The notes under the pieces were generated by a model, which did not search any database, was not told the DNA's origin, and saw only the letters and a program-made list of their open reading frames with translations. Made by a program: the position numbers and the translations under genes. From Desulfovibrionaceae bacterium (GTDB lineage Bacteria; Desulfobacterota; Desulfovibrionia; Desulfovibrionales; Desulfovibrionaceae), in contig JAHZEL010000006.1 of the NCBI GenBank assembly GCA_019421865.1, positions 1 through 64,000 of the forward strand: DNA of 64,000 nt, read 5' to 3'. Below are positions 19,433-28,046 of this stretch, in pieces. How positions within the stretch are numbered: position 1 is the first letter of the stretch; every line of letters begins with the position of its first letter.

Positions 19433-20430
19433 CAGCGAATCCATCCTTCGCGGAGGGCTTCCGCGGCGAAGTAGGTGATGATCATCTTGGAACCGGAGCG
19501 CTTGAGGCCGATGAGGGATTCCATGATGACGGCCTTGCGGTCGATCCAGCCGTTCTGGGCGGCGGCGCAGATGAGGGAGTATTCGCCGCTCACCTGATAG
19601 GAGACCAGCGGTACGTCGAAGCTGTCGTGCATGAGACGAATGACGTCCTGATAGGGACCGGCGGGCTTCACGATGAAGATGTCCGCGCCTTCGTCGATGT
19701 CGGCCTGCATTTCGCGCAGGGCTTCCTGCACGTTGCCGGGATCCATCTGATAGGTGCGGCGGTCTCCGAAGTGCGGCGCAGATTCGGCGGCATCGCGGAA
19801 GGGACCGTAGTAGGCGGAAGCGTACTTCACGGCGTAGGACATGATGGGGGTTTCCTCGAATCCGGCCTTGTCCAGCGCGGTGCGCAGGGCGAGCACGCGG
19901 CCGTCCATCATGTCGGAAGGCGCAATGATGTCCGCGCCGGCCTTGGCCTGAGAAACGGCGGTTTTGGCAAGAAGATCAAGGGTCTGGTCGTTGAGCACAT
20001 GACCGGACTTGTCGCCGTCGGCAATGATGCCGCAGTGGCCGTGCGAGGTGTATTCGCAGAGGCAGAGGTCGGTGACCACGACAAGATCGGGCCAGTTCTT
20101 CTTGATCATGCGCGTGGCGCGCTGCACGATGCCGTCATCGGCATAGGCGCCGGAGCCCACGGGATCCTTGAAGGCGGGAATGCCGAAAAGCAGCACGGAG
20201 CGGAGGCCGTTCTTCACGGCTTCGCCGATTTCCTTTTCCAGTTCCGCGAGGGAAAGCTGGTACTGACCGGGCATGGAGGCGATGGGCTGGCGGAAGTGTT
20301 CGTCGGGAGTGTCCACGACGAAGTAGGGCATGATGAGATCGGCGGCGGAAAGAGAGGTTTCGCGGATCATGTCGCGGATGGCGGGCGTGCGGCGCAGACG
20401 GCGGCCGCGATGGAAGGAAAGTTCGGTCAT
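19432..20430 (-). CDS. hemB: Porphobilinogen synthase (delta-aminolevulinic acid dehydratase)
   Basis: Condenses two 5-aminolevulinate molecules to porphobilinogen, an early tetrapyrrole step shared by siroheme, heme and B12. The 332 residues are full length. The zinc-type cysteine cluster is DLCLCEYTSHGHCG. The two Schiff-base lysines lie in SYAVKYAS and FIVKPAG. The stop overlaps the ahbD start, so hemB and ahbD are translationally coupled. The 185-base gap upstream to the AEC gene may hold its own promoter. Confidence 0.98.
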   Translation of the reverse strand: MTELSFHRGRRLRRTPAIRDMIRETSLSAADLIMPYFVVDTPDEHFRQPIASMPGQYQLSLAELEKEIGEAVKNGLRSVLLFGIPAFKDPVGSGAYADDGIVQRATRMIKKNWPDLVVVTDLCLCEYTSHGHCGIIADGDKSGHVLNDQTLDLLAKTAVSQAKAGADIIAPSDMMDGRVLALRTALDKAGFEETPIMSYAVKYASAYYGPFRDAAESAPHFGDRRTYQMDPGNVQEALREMQADIDEGADIFIVKPAGPYQDVIRLMHDSFDVPLVSYQVSGEYSLICAAAQNGWIDRKAVIMESLIGLKRSGSKMIITYFAAEALREGWIR

Positions 20431-20615
20431 TGTGATATCCTTTGCGCCTCAGGGGCGCGTTGACGGTCGGTAAAAGCGTAAAGAAGATAACACCGGCCCC
20501 TGACTTTGAAAAGGGCTGCGGTCACAGTTGATGCGGCGGCGGATGCGGGGCGTGTCCGGAGAGCCTTGCAGCACAAGGATTGTGCGGTGTGCAGTTCTGA
20601 AGAGGTGCGGATTGC

Positions 20616-21542
20616 TCAGAGCTGAAAGAGAAGAACCATGACGGGCATGGTGACGACGCAGAGCAGCGTGGAGATCACGTTGATGAGACTCGCGTATTCG
20701 CCGTTGTGTCCGTAGAGATGGGCCATCTGGGTGACGGTGGAGGCGCAGGGCGCGGCCGCCGCAAGAAAGCTGATGAGCAGAATGGTGGAGCCGTCCTTCG
20801 TGATATGGGCAAGGCCGGTGGCTCGGAAGACGAGCAGGGTGACGAGCGGCAGCGCCAGCAGACGCAGCGCCACGATGAGCGGGAGCTTTTTATAGGCAAA
20901 GGCCCGCCGCAGATTCATGGAGCCTATGAGCATGCCCGTCACGATCATGCAGAGAGGGCCGATCATGCTGCCCACGGCATGCACGGCAAGGCGGGGTACC
21001 TCGGGAAAGTGCAGACCGGAGACGAAGAGCAGAGCCCCGGCGAGCATGGCCAGGATGTTGACGTTGAAGAGAATGTTCTTCAGGTGCACCTGACCGTTTT
21101 TTCGGAGCAGGGAGTAGCAGTGCGTCCAGAAAAGAATGGTCTGGCCGACGAGAAAGCCGCTGGTGTAGAGCACCCACTCTGGGCCGAACACATAGATGAC
21201 GATGGGAATGATGAGATTGCCGCCGTTGGAGTAGATGGCGGAAGCCTGTTCCACGGGATCAAGCCTGAGGGGGCGGCGCAGAAGGGCGATGAGCGCGATG
21301 GCCAGCGACTGGGAAAGGGCGGCCGCCGCAAGGGAGAGAAAGAGTCCCTGCAGCTTTTCCCCGGAAAAGTCCACCTGAAAGGCGTCGAGCATCATGCACG
21401 GGCCGACTATGTACAGAGCCACGGCGGCAAGGGGCGCGCTGTCTTCGGCACGAAGCAGTCGCATTCTCACGACGAGGTAGCCCATGAGCACCATGAGGAG
21501 CATGGCCGCGATCTGCCTGCCGAGAAGAAGGGAAATCATCAT
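20616..21542 (-). CDS. AEC-family (auxin efflux carrier-like) permease
   Basis: A membrane protein of 308 residues with about ten hydrophobic segments, in the AEC/BART-type permease family, whose bacterial members export or exchange small organic acids. Family-like features are MVLMGYLVVRMRLLRAED at the start, NGGNLIIPIVIYVFG in the middle and LAAAAPCASTVTQMAHLYG near the end. It sits between ahbC and hemB on the same strand, but a strong terminator separates it from ahbC. A role in heme or tetrapyrrole-precursor transport is possible only by location. Confidence 0.82.
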   Translation of the reverse strand: MMISLLLGRQIAAMLLMVLMGYLVVRMRLLRAEDSAPLAAVALYIVGPCMMLDAFQVDFSGEKLQGLFLSLAAAALSQSLAIALIALLRRPLRLDPVEQASAIYSNGGNLIIPIVIYVFGPEWVLYTSGFLVGQTILFWTHCYSLLRKNGQVHLKNILFNVNILAMLAGALLFVSGLHFPEVPRLAVHAVGSMIGPLCMIVTGMLIGSMNLRRAFAYKKLPLIVALRLLALPLVTLLVFRATGLAHITKDGSTILLISFLAAAAPCASTVTQMAHLYGHNGEYASLINVISTLLCVVTMPVMVLLFQL

Positions 21543-21632
21543 GGGCGGATCTCTGTAAAGGGGAAAGACGAAGAAAAAGAAGAAGGAGCTGCCGGACCGT
21601 CTGCCGTTGTGCCCCGGGAAAAGAAGAGAAAA

Positions 21633-21656
21633 ACGGGGAGGCTCGCGCCTCCCCGT
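21633..21656 (-). terminator. Rho-independent terminator after ahbC
   Basis: On the minus strand, ACGGGGAGGC-GCGA-GCCTCCCCGT is followed by TTTTCTCTT. It lies 20 bases past the ahbC stop, so ahbC is a separate transcription unit from the AEC/hemB/ahbD genes. Confidence 0.92.
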
Positions 21657-21676
21657 CGTTGTGGATGATTCAGCGG

Positions 21677-22861
21677 CTACTTGATGCCGATTTCCTCATC
21701 GGTGAGATAGCAGGCCGGATCTTCGGCCCATTCGTCGCCGTAGTAGGCTTCGGCGCGGGAGCGGAAGTTGCCGCCGCAGATGTTGAGGAAGCGGCACTTG
21801 GCGCAGCGGCCCTTGACGTGGGGCTTCTTGTCCTTGAGCTTGTGCAGCAGTTCGATGTTCGGATCGTCCCAGATTTCGGAGAAGGGGCGTTCGAGCACGT
21901 TGCCGAACACATGATGACGCCAGAACTGGTCGGCGGACACGTCGCCGTTCCAGGAAATGCAGCCTATGCCGCGGCCGGAGCTGTTGCCTTCGTTGAACTG
22001 CAGAAGCTGGAACACTTCTTCGGCACGCTTGGGGTCTTCCTTGAGAAGACGCATCCACACGTAGGGGCCGTCGGCGTGGTTGTCCACGGTGAGCACTTCC
22101 TTGGGAGTGCCGGCGTCGAAGCATTCGCGGGTCTTGTCCATGATGAGGTCCACCACGGCGCGGGTTTCCTGATGGTTCAGGTCTTCATTGATGAGTTCGG
22201 TGCCGCGGCCGGAGTACACCAGATGATAGAAGCAGACGCGGGGAATGTCGCGTTCGCGCAGGATGTCGAAAATTTTGGGAACTTCCACGGCGTTGCGCTT
22301 GTTGATGGTGAAACGCAGGCCGACCTTGATGCCTTCTTCGCGGCAGTAGTCGAGACCTTCGAGCGCACGGCGGAAGGCACCCTTGACGCCGCGGAAATGG
22401 TCGTGAACCTCTTCGCCGCCGTCGAGGGAAACGCCCACGTAGGACAGGCCGACTTCCTTGAGCTGCTTGGCCATGGCGCGGTCGATGAGCGTGCCGTTGG
22501 TGGAAATGACGGCGCGCATGCCCTTCGACGTGGCATAGCTGGCCAGTTCGGGCATGTCCTTGCGGATGGTGGGCTCGCCGCCGGAGAAGAGCATGACCGG
22601 CGCGCCGTAGGCGGCGAGATCGTCGATCATGACCTTGGCCTGTTCGGTGGAAATGGGATCGACGCCCTTGTCGGTTTCGGCCTGGGCGTAGCAGTGCACG
22701 CATTTCAGATTGCAGCGGCGCGTCATGTTCCAGACGACCACGGGCTTCTTGTCGGCGGAGAACTGGAGAAGATGAGAGGGCAGCTTGCCGGAGTGGCGGC
22801 CGTAACGCAGAGCGTCGGACGGTTCCACCTGTCCGCAGTAAAGCTTGGAAATACCGATCAT
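21677..22861 (-). CDS. ahbC: Radical SAM 12,18-didecarboxysiroheme deacetylase
   Basis: Removes the acetate groups of didecarboxysiroheme to give Fe-coproporphyrin III. It resembles NirJ. The 394 residues carry the radical SAM motif CNLKCVHC near residue 50, after WNMTRR. C-terminal auxiliary-cluster cysteines occur in GRGIGCISWNGD, GRCAKCRFLNICGGN and ACYLTDEE. FSGGEPTIRKD is the expected SAM-contact segment. It is the most upstream of the heme genes and is followed by its own terminator. The AhbC/AhbD assignment is by resemblance and should be confirmed by alignment. Confidence 0.88.
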   Translation of the reverse strand: MIGISKLYCGQVEPSDALRYGRHSGKLPSHLLQFSADKKPVVVWNMTRRCNLKCVHCYAQAETDKGVDPISTEQAKVMIDDLAAYGAPVMLFSGGEPTIRKDMPELASYATSKGMRAVISTNGTLIDRAMAKQLKEVGLSYVGVSLDGGEEVHDHFRGVKGAFRRALEGLDYCREEGIKVGLRFTINKRNAVEVPKIFDILRERDIPRVCFYHLVYSGRGTELINEDLNHQETRAVVDLIMDKTRECFDAGTPKEVLTVDNHADGPYVWMRLLKEDPKRAEEVFQLLQFNEGNSSGRGIGCISWNGDVSADQFWRHHVFGNVLERPFSEIWDDPNIELLHKLKDKKPHVKGRCAKCRFLNICGGNFRSRAEAYYGDEWAEDPACYLTDEEIGIK

Positions 22862-22891
22862 GTATGATCCTCGCTGGGCTTGTATGGGAAA

Positions 22892-22912
22892 GGCGGAGGC
22901 ATGACCTCCGCC
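22892..22912 (-). terminator. Short terminator-like hairpin after mnmA
   Basis: The stem GGCGGAGG / CCTCCGCC is followed on the minus strand by TTTCCC. It lies about 120 bases past the mnmA stop and just upstream of ahbC. The weak T-tract keeps confidence moderate. Confidence 0.55.
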
Positions 22913-23035
22913 GCCATGTTGAATGAAAAGGAAGGCTTGCCGCGCTCAGGCGACAGGCCGGACAATATCATAGCCGCACAGCCTTCGGGAATCAAGTGAC
23001 CTTCTCAACCCTGCACGCTGCTTGTCAGGCGAGCG

Positions 23036-24076
23036 CTATTCGAGGATGCCGCCGGCAAGAACAAAGCCGTCCGCATCGTACACGGCGGCTACCTGTCCCG
23101 GAGCGGGAGGCTGCTGAGGGGCGGCAAAGTGCAGAGTCATGCGGCCGTCCTCCACGGTAACGACGGCGGGAACCGGAGACTGATGATAGCGCACGCGGAC
23201 CAGGAGCTCCTGCGGCCACAGGGCCGGATCGACCATGAGATTGAGTTCCTTCGCCGTGCAGGAGGAGACGGGCAGAAGATTTTTGGGGCCGACGACAAGA
23301 GTATTGCTCTCGCGCAGCCTTTTCAGCACGTAGAGCGGTTCCTTCCAGGCGATGCCTACGCCGCGCCGCTGTCCTTCCGTGTATTGCCACAGTCCCCGGT
23401 GCTGCGCGATGATTCTGTTTTCTCCGGCCAGCAGCACGGGACCGGGACCGGGCAGCTTCAGTCCTTCGGCCCGACGCTCCTCCAGCCAGGCGTAGTGGTT
23501 GTCGCCGGGAATGAAGCAGATTTCCTGGCTTTCGGCGGGCACGGGAACGGGGATGCCGCGTGCATCAAGCCAGGCGCGAATATCGTCCTTCTTCTTGTCC
23601 GCAAGGGGGAAAAGGCATCGGCGCAGGCGCTCGACGGGAACCAGAGCGAGAAAGTAGCTCTGATCCTTGCGCTCGTCGACGCCCGCCCGGAGCGAGAGTC
23701 CGTAGACGGGGTGATGCGCCATAGCCGCATAGTGACCGGTGACGAAGGTGTCGCCGTACTGCAGCGCCTGATCGAGCAGCCGTCCGAACTTCATGGCGCG
23801 GTTGCACAGCGCGCAGGGATTGGGCGTATGCGCTCTTGCATGGGCAAGAGCGAACGGTTCCATGACATGGCGGCGGAACGCCTCGGAAAGATCGACGATG
23901 TGCAGGGGGATCTTGTGCGCGGCGCAGAGCTTTTCCATGTCGGCAAGGGGCGCGGCCTCTTCCGGGGAGTGGAGAAAGCGGGCATGCAGGGCCGTGACTT
24001 CGTATCCCTGTTCCTTCAGAAACAGCAGAGCGAACAGGCTGTCAGTTCCTCCGCTTATGGCGACTGTGACTTTCAT
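23036..24076 (-). CDS. mnmA: tRNA 2-thiouridine(34) synthase
   Basis: Thiolates U34 of tRNA-Lys, -Glu and -Gln with ATP activation and persulfide sulfur. The 346 residues are near the family length. The PP-loop SGGTDS is at 8-13, the first catalytic Cys lies in NPCALCNRAMKFG, and the second in QEICFIPGDNHY. ATG 24076 (MKVTVAISGG) was chosen; the frame extends upstream only to a TTG. No strong ribosome site precedes either start. Confidence 0.96.
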   Translation of the reverse strand: MKVTVAISGGTDSLFALLFLKEQGYEVTALHARFLHSPEEAAPLADMEKLCAAHKIPLHIVDLSEAFRRHVMEPFALAHARAHTPNPCALCNRAMKFGRLLDQALQYGDTFVTGHYAAMAHHPVYGLSLRAGVDERKDQSYFLALVPVERLRRCLFPLADKKKDDIRAWLDARGIPVPVPAESQEICFIPGDNHYAWLEERRAEGLKLPGPGPVLLAGENRIIAQHRGLWQYTEGQRRGVGIAWKEPLYVLKRLRESNTLVVGPKNLLPVSSCTAKELNLMVDPALWPQELLVRVRYHQSPVPAVVTVEDGRMTLHFAAPQQPPAPGQVAAVYDADGFVLAGGILE

Positions 24077-24311
24077 GGGGGGAAGTGTGCCATCGGGCGG
24101 CGGGGAGAGCAAGTTCTTTCCCGGCTTCTTTCAGGGAAAGCAGCCCCGGCAGTCGTTGCCAAGCATGGGCAAACAACTTATGATTGCTGGTAATGGTTCG
24201 GAACGAGAACGTGCGGTGAGCGCGCTGTGAAAGACAACGTCGTGCGTTTTTCCGGCGTTTCCCGCCGTTGCCTGTTTCGTCAGTACCTGCTTTGCAAAAG
24301 AGGTGTTTTCT

Positions 24312-25052
24312 ATGAAAAACATACTGGTCTGCGCGGTCATGGCCGCTTCTCTGCTGCTCGGCGGCTGTGCCGGATCCTCCATATACCGCGGCATGGATGC
24401 TTCGAGCGGCGCCTTCGTTTCCACCCATTCCCCGGTGGTGAGCGTGAAGGCTGCGGAAGGATATGAGAACGTGCTCTCCGGCTATACGATGTGCCGGGTG
24501 TCCTTTGAAGACAGCATGATGCGTTCCACCCTTGCCGGCGTGTGGGCCTCCCTGCAGGACAGGGAAGGCTCCCAGCTCGTCACCGTTCTTGCGGAATGCC
24601 CGTCCGACAAGATATGGGAAGTGCGGCCCATCGGCGTGGATTTTCAGCGCCTGAAGGTCTTCTACGAAAAGAACGGCGTTTATCCCGACGACGCTACCGT
24701 GCATGTCTACCTTCGTCCGGCTTCTCTGGATCCGTGGTCGCCGCTTTTTGCCGGTGCCGGAAGAACGCAGTGGGAAGGCGCCACTCTTGTGGCCCGTTAT
24801 GAGTGGACCAATTCCACTCAGGCGGACAAGCTCATCGTGGAATACCGCGAGCCTGCGCCGGAATTTCTTGACGGCATGAATCCGACCATGCCCGACGTGA
24901 CGGGCTTCATTGAAAGATCGCAGAAGGCGTTCACGCTGGGCGGCGTTTCCGATCCCGTATCTCCCGTGTCCGCCGCCGCGCTGCCTGTTTCGGACGGACT
25001 CCTTGCTTCCGTGCTCGGCTCCGTGACCATGAACGGCTTCCTGCTGTTCTGA
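24312..25052 (+). CDS. Lipoprotein of unknown function
   Basis: A 246-residue protein with a lipoprotein signal: MKNILVCAVMAASLLLGGC, giving an LLGGC lipobox with Cys19 as the predicted lipidation site. Residues after it (SSIYRGMDASSG) suggest outer-membrane retention. No catalytic motif is apparent. The mature part has mixed beta-like segments (LVTVLAECPSDKIWEVRP; GATLVARYEWTNS), and a short hydrophobic C-terminus (LLASVLGSVTMNGFLLF). ATG 24312 follows AAGAGG. It stands alone with a terminator 57 bases downstream. I cannot assign a family with certainty. Confidence 0.75.
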   Translation: MKNILVCAVMAASLLLGGCAGSSIYRGMDASSGAFVSTHSPVVSVKAAEGYENVLSGYTMCRVSFEDSMMRSTLAGVWASLQDREGSQLVTVLAECPSDKIWEVRPIGVDFQRLKVFYEKNGVYPDDATVHVYLRPASLDPWSPLFAGAGRTQWEGATLVARYEWTNSTQADKLIVEYREPAPEFLDGMNPTMPDVTGFIERSQKAFTLGGVSDPVSPVSAAALPVSDGLLASVLGSVTMNGFLLF

Positions 25053-25108
25053 TGCTTTCACCGGTCGGATCTTCATGAAGGAGCTTCCGGCCGGATATTT
25101 TGGAAGGG

Positions 25109-25153
25109 ATCGCCTGCTCACGCCTTTTCAAGGTGAGCAGGCGATTCTTTTTT
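25109..25153 (+). terminator. Rho-independent terminator after the lipoprotein gene
   Basis: The stem ATCGCCTGCTCAC / GTGAGCAGGCGAT, with an 11-base loop, is followed by TCTTTTTT. A strong signal that separates the lipoprotein gene from the ribosomal operon. Confidence 0.93.
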
Positions 25154-25194
25154 GTGCCCCGTTCCGGAATGGCGGGGCGGAAAAAGTGGGGGGC

Positions 25195-25223
25195 TTGACA
25201 TACGGAAGGCTCCCTAGTAAATA
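25195..25223 (+). promoter_or_regulatory. Sigma-70-type promoter of the rpsF operon
   Basis: A perfect -35 TTGACA (25195-25200), a 17-base spacer and TAAATA (25218-25223). It lies about 80 bases upstream of rpsF, just after the preceding terminator, and fits a strong housekeeping promoter. Confidence 0.75.
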
Positions 25224-25303
25224 CGACAGTTCACCTTGTTCGCCGTATGGTTTTCCGGCAGGAAGTCGGAAGCGGCGGACCTCTGACCGTAAGGAGATCT
25301 TAC

Positions 25304-25618
25304 ATGCGCAAAATGGAAACCCTGCTGCTCCTTTCTCCGGAGCTGTCTGTGGAAGAGCGCGAAACCATCCTGAAGACTCTGGATGACGTCGTTGTCCGCG
25401 AAGGCGGCAAGATGCTTCTGGTGGATCAGTGGGGTATGCGCGACCTGGCCTATCCTGTCCGTAAGCAGATGCGTGGCTTCTATGTCCGCCTCGAATACGC
25501 CGCTCCTTCTCAGCTCGTTGCTGAACTGGAACGCATCATCCGCATCACCGACGGCGTGTTCAAGTTCATGACCGTCAAGCTGGCTGATTCCGTTGAAGCC
25601 ACCGAGGAGGTCGCGTAA
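25304..25618 (+). CDS. rpsF: 30S ribosomal protein bS6
   Basis: A small-subunit protein of 104 residues that pairs with bS18 on the platform. The start MRKMETLLLLSPELS and the segment DLAYPVRKQMRGFYVRLEY are typical. ATG 25304 is preceded by AAGGAGATCTTAC; the longer frame upstream has no ribosome site. Its TAA shares a base with the rpsR ATG, so the two interacting proteins are translationally coupled. Confidence 0.97.
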   Translation: MRKMETLLLLSPELSVEERETILKTLDDVVVREGGKMLLVDQWGMRDLAYPVRKQMRGFYVRLEYAAPSQLVAELERIIRITDGVFKFMTVKLADSVEATEEVA

Positions 25619-25881
25619 TGGCTTTCCGTAAGAAGTTTGCTCCTCGCCGCAAGTTCTGCCGCTTCTGCGCCGACGCCGATCTGGCTCTCGACTACAAGCG
25701 TCCCGACATCCTCCGCGACTTCATCACCGAGCGCGGCAAGATCGTGGCCCGTCGTATTACCGGCACCTGCGCCAAGCATCAGCGCGCTCTGACCACTGAA
25801 ATCAAGCGTGCCCGCCAGATGGCCCTGCTGTTCTACACTTCCGCCCATTCCAGCGAAGTGAAGAAGAAGACCAACATCTAA
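25618..25881 (+). CDS. rpsR: 30S ribosomal protein bS18
   Basis: An 87-residue small-subunit protein and partner of bS6. It starts with the cysteine-containing segment RRKFCRFCADADLALDYK, then DILRDFITERGKIVARRITGTC, a Cys pattern typical of zinc-binding bS18. The order rpsF-rpsR-rplI is the standard operon. Confidence 0.98.
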   Translation: MAFRKKFAPRRKFCRFCADADLALDYKRPDILRDFITERGKIVARRITGTCAKHQRALTTEIKRARQMALLFYTSAHSSEVKKKTNI

Positions 25882-25898
25882 CGGCATAGGAGAGCAAA

Positions 25899-26417
25899 AT
25901 GAAAGTTATTCTTCGTGCCGACGTTGAAAAGCTCGGTCACCTTGGCGATATCGTCAATGTCAAGCCCGGCTACGGCCGCAACTATCTGCTGCCTCAGCAG
26001 CTGGCCAGCCTTGCCACTCCCGCCAACATTCGCGTGTTCGAACTCGAACGCAAGAAGCTGCAGGCCCGCATGGACGCTCTTCGCGCCGCTGCCGCCGACC
26101 TCGCTTCCAAGCTCGAAGGCGTGGTTGTGACCATCAGCATGCGCGTGGGTGAAAACGACAAGCTGTACGGCTCCGTCACCCCCGCCATGATCGGCGACGC
26201 TCTCGCCGCCATGGGCATCGAAGTGGACCGTCATCGTCTGCTTCTCGACGGCTCTATCCGCACTCTGGGCGAACATCATGTCCGCGCCCGTCTGCATGCC
26301 GACGTGGTTCCTTCCTTCACCGTGAAGATCGTGTCTGAAGAAAAGCACATCGTTGAAGAAGAAGCCCCCGTGGAAGCTCCCGCTGCCGAAGCTGAAGCTC
26401 CTGCTGAAAATGCCTAA
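25899..26417 (+). CDS. rplI: 50S ribosomal protein bL9
   Basis: A large-subunit protein of 172 residues with the typical GDIVNVKPGYGRNYLLPQQLA segment near residue 14 and a two-domain layout joined by a helical linker. The C-terminus carries an extra Glu/Ala/Pro-rich tail of about 25 residues (EEEAPVEAPAAEAEAPAEN), longer than in many bacteria. The ribosome site is AGGAGAGCAAA. Confidence 0.97.
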   Translation: MKVILRADVEKLGHLGDIVNVKPGYGRNYLLPQQLASLATPANIRVFELERKKLQARMDALRAAAADLASKLEGVVVTISMRVGENDKLYGSVTPAMIGDALAAMGIEVDRHRLLLDGSIRTLGEHHVRARLHADVVPSFTVKIVSEEKHIVEEEAPVEAPAAEAEAPAENA

Positions 26418-26444
26418 TCAGCTTCTTCGGAAGCCTGACGAGTC

Positions 26445-27908
26445 ATGGACAGCCCGGATACCGTCATGAATGAAGCCGCCGCTCCTTCGCGGAGCGGCGG
26501 CTCTCGTCGTTCTTCCCGAGAGAACGCCGATCTTTCCGAACGCGCCCGCGACGACCTGTTGCGCCGCGTGCCGCCGCACAATGAAGAGGCCGAACAGGCC
26601 GTTCTGAGCGGCGTTTTTCTTCGTCCTGATCTTCTTCAGGAAATCATCGACCAGCTTCGGGATACCGATTTCTACATCCCTGCCCACCGCGTGATCTTCG
26701 GCGCGTTCATGGCTCTTTTCGAGCAGAACACGCCTGTGGACGAAGTCACGGTGTTCGACTGGCTGGTCAGCCATTCCCAGCTTGAAGCTGCGGGCGGAGC
26801 CGCCTATCTCGGCGACCTTTCCCGTGCCGTGGTGAGCGGCGCCAACGCCGTGCACTGGGCCAAGATCGTGCGCGACAAGGCCATGCAGCGTACGCTCATC
26901 GAAACTTCCGCCCAGATCATCAGCAACTGCTACGATGCTTCCAAGGACGTTCCCACGCTTCTGGACGAATCGGAGCGCGCCATATTTTCCATTTCCGAAC
27001 GCGCCAACAGCAAGACGTTTGCCAGCAGCAGCGAACTTGTCCGTTCCGTGTTCGACGAGCTGCTTGCCCGTTACAACAACAAGAGCGTAACCACCGGCGT
27101 GCCCACCGGCTACATGCAGCTCGACAAGATGACGGCAGGCCTTCAGCCCACCGACCTCATTATTCTTGCCGCCCGTCCCTCCATGGGCAAGACCGCCTTT
27201 GCCCTGAACGTCGCCATGCGCGCCGCCCTTTCCGGAGGAGCCACGGTGGCCATCTTCTCTCTGGAAATGAGCAAGGAATCTCTTATGGACCGTATGCTCT
27301 GCGCCTGGGGCAGGGTGGAACTGTCCAGAGTCAGACGCGGCTTTCTTGAAGACGACGACTGGGCCAAGCTTTCCGCTTCGGCCGACGCTCTTTCCCGCGC
27401 CAAGATCTTCATCGACGATACGGCAGGCCTTACGCCTCTTGCGCTGCGTGCGCGCTGCCGCCGCCTCAAGGCCGAGCACGGGCTTGATCTTGTCATGGTG
27501 GACTACCTGCAGCTCATGCATTCCGCGCGCAACGATTCCCGAGAACTGGAAATTTCCGATATTTCCCGCAATCTGAAGGCGCTTGCCAAGGAAATGAAGG
27601 TGCCCGTCATTGCGCTTTCCCAGCTCAACCGAAAGGTGGAAGAGCGTACCGACAAGCGCCCCGTGCTGTCCGACCTTCGAGAGTCGGGCGCCATTGAACA
27701 GGATGCCGACCTCATCATGTTTATTCACCGTGAGGACGCCTACAACAAGAAGGGCGATCGGCCGAAGACGGGCATTGCCGAAATCATCATCGGCAAGCAC
27801 AGAAACGGTCCCACGGGTACGGTGGAGCTGGCCTACAGGCCGGAATTCACCGCTTTCGACGATCTTGAAACCACCTACATAGAGCCTTCCGAATCTCAGC
27901 AGGGCTGA
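26445..27908 (+). CDS. dnaB: Replicative DNA helicase DnaB
   Basis: The hexameric 5'-3' helicase at the replication fork, 487 residues. The N-terminal primase-interacting domain follows a Ser/Arg-rich leader of about 45 residues (VPPHNEEAEQAVLSGVFL starts it). The RecA-like motor has Walker A ARPSMGKTAFALN near residue 244, Walker B VMVDYLQLM and LSQLNRKVEERTDKRP. It is co-transcribed with the ribosomal genes, a common arrangement. No intein is present. Confidence 0.97.
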   Translation: MDSPDTVMNEAAAPSRSGGSRRSSRENADLSERARDDLLRRVPPHNEEAEQAVLSGVFLRPDLLQEIIDQLRDTDFYIPAHRVIFGAFMALFEQNTPVDEVTVFDWLVSHSQLEAAGGAAYLGDLSRAVVSGANAVHWAKIVRDKAMQRTLIETSAQIISNCYDASKDVPTLLDESERAIFSISERANSKTFASSSELVRSVFDELLARYNNKSVTTGVPTGYMQLDKMTAGLQPTDLIILAARPSMGKTAFALNVAMRAALSGGATVAIFSLEMSKESLMDRMLCAWGRVELSRVRRGFLEDDDWAKLSASADALSRAKIFIDDTAGLTPLALRARCRRLKAEHGLDLVMVDYLQLMHSARNDSRELEISDISRNLKALAKEMKVPVIALSQLNRKVEERTDKRPVLSDLRESGAIEQDADLIMFIHREDAYNKKGDRPKTGIAEIIIGKHRNGPTGTVELAYRPEFTAFDDLETTYIEPSESQQG

Positions 27909-28046
27909 GCTTTTCCACTTGGGAAAAGGCCCGCCGGGTACGTTTCCGAAGAAAGGGAAACTTGCCTCGAGCCGGGGGGCGTGGTACTGGGAACAGGCGG
28001 ATCCGGGCCTGTGTGCGAAATGCCGGTATCCGATGCCGGAGATGCT

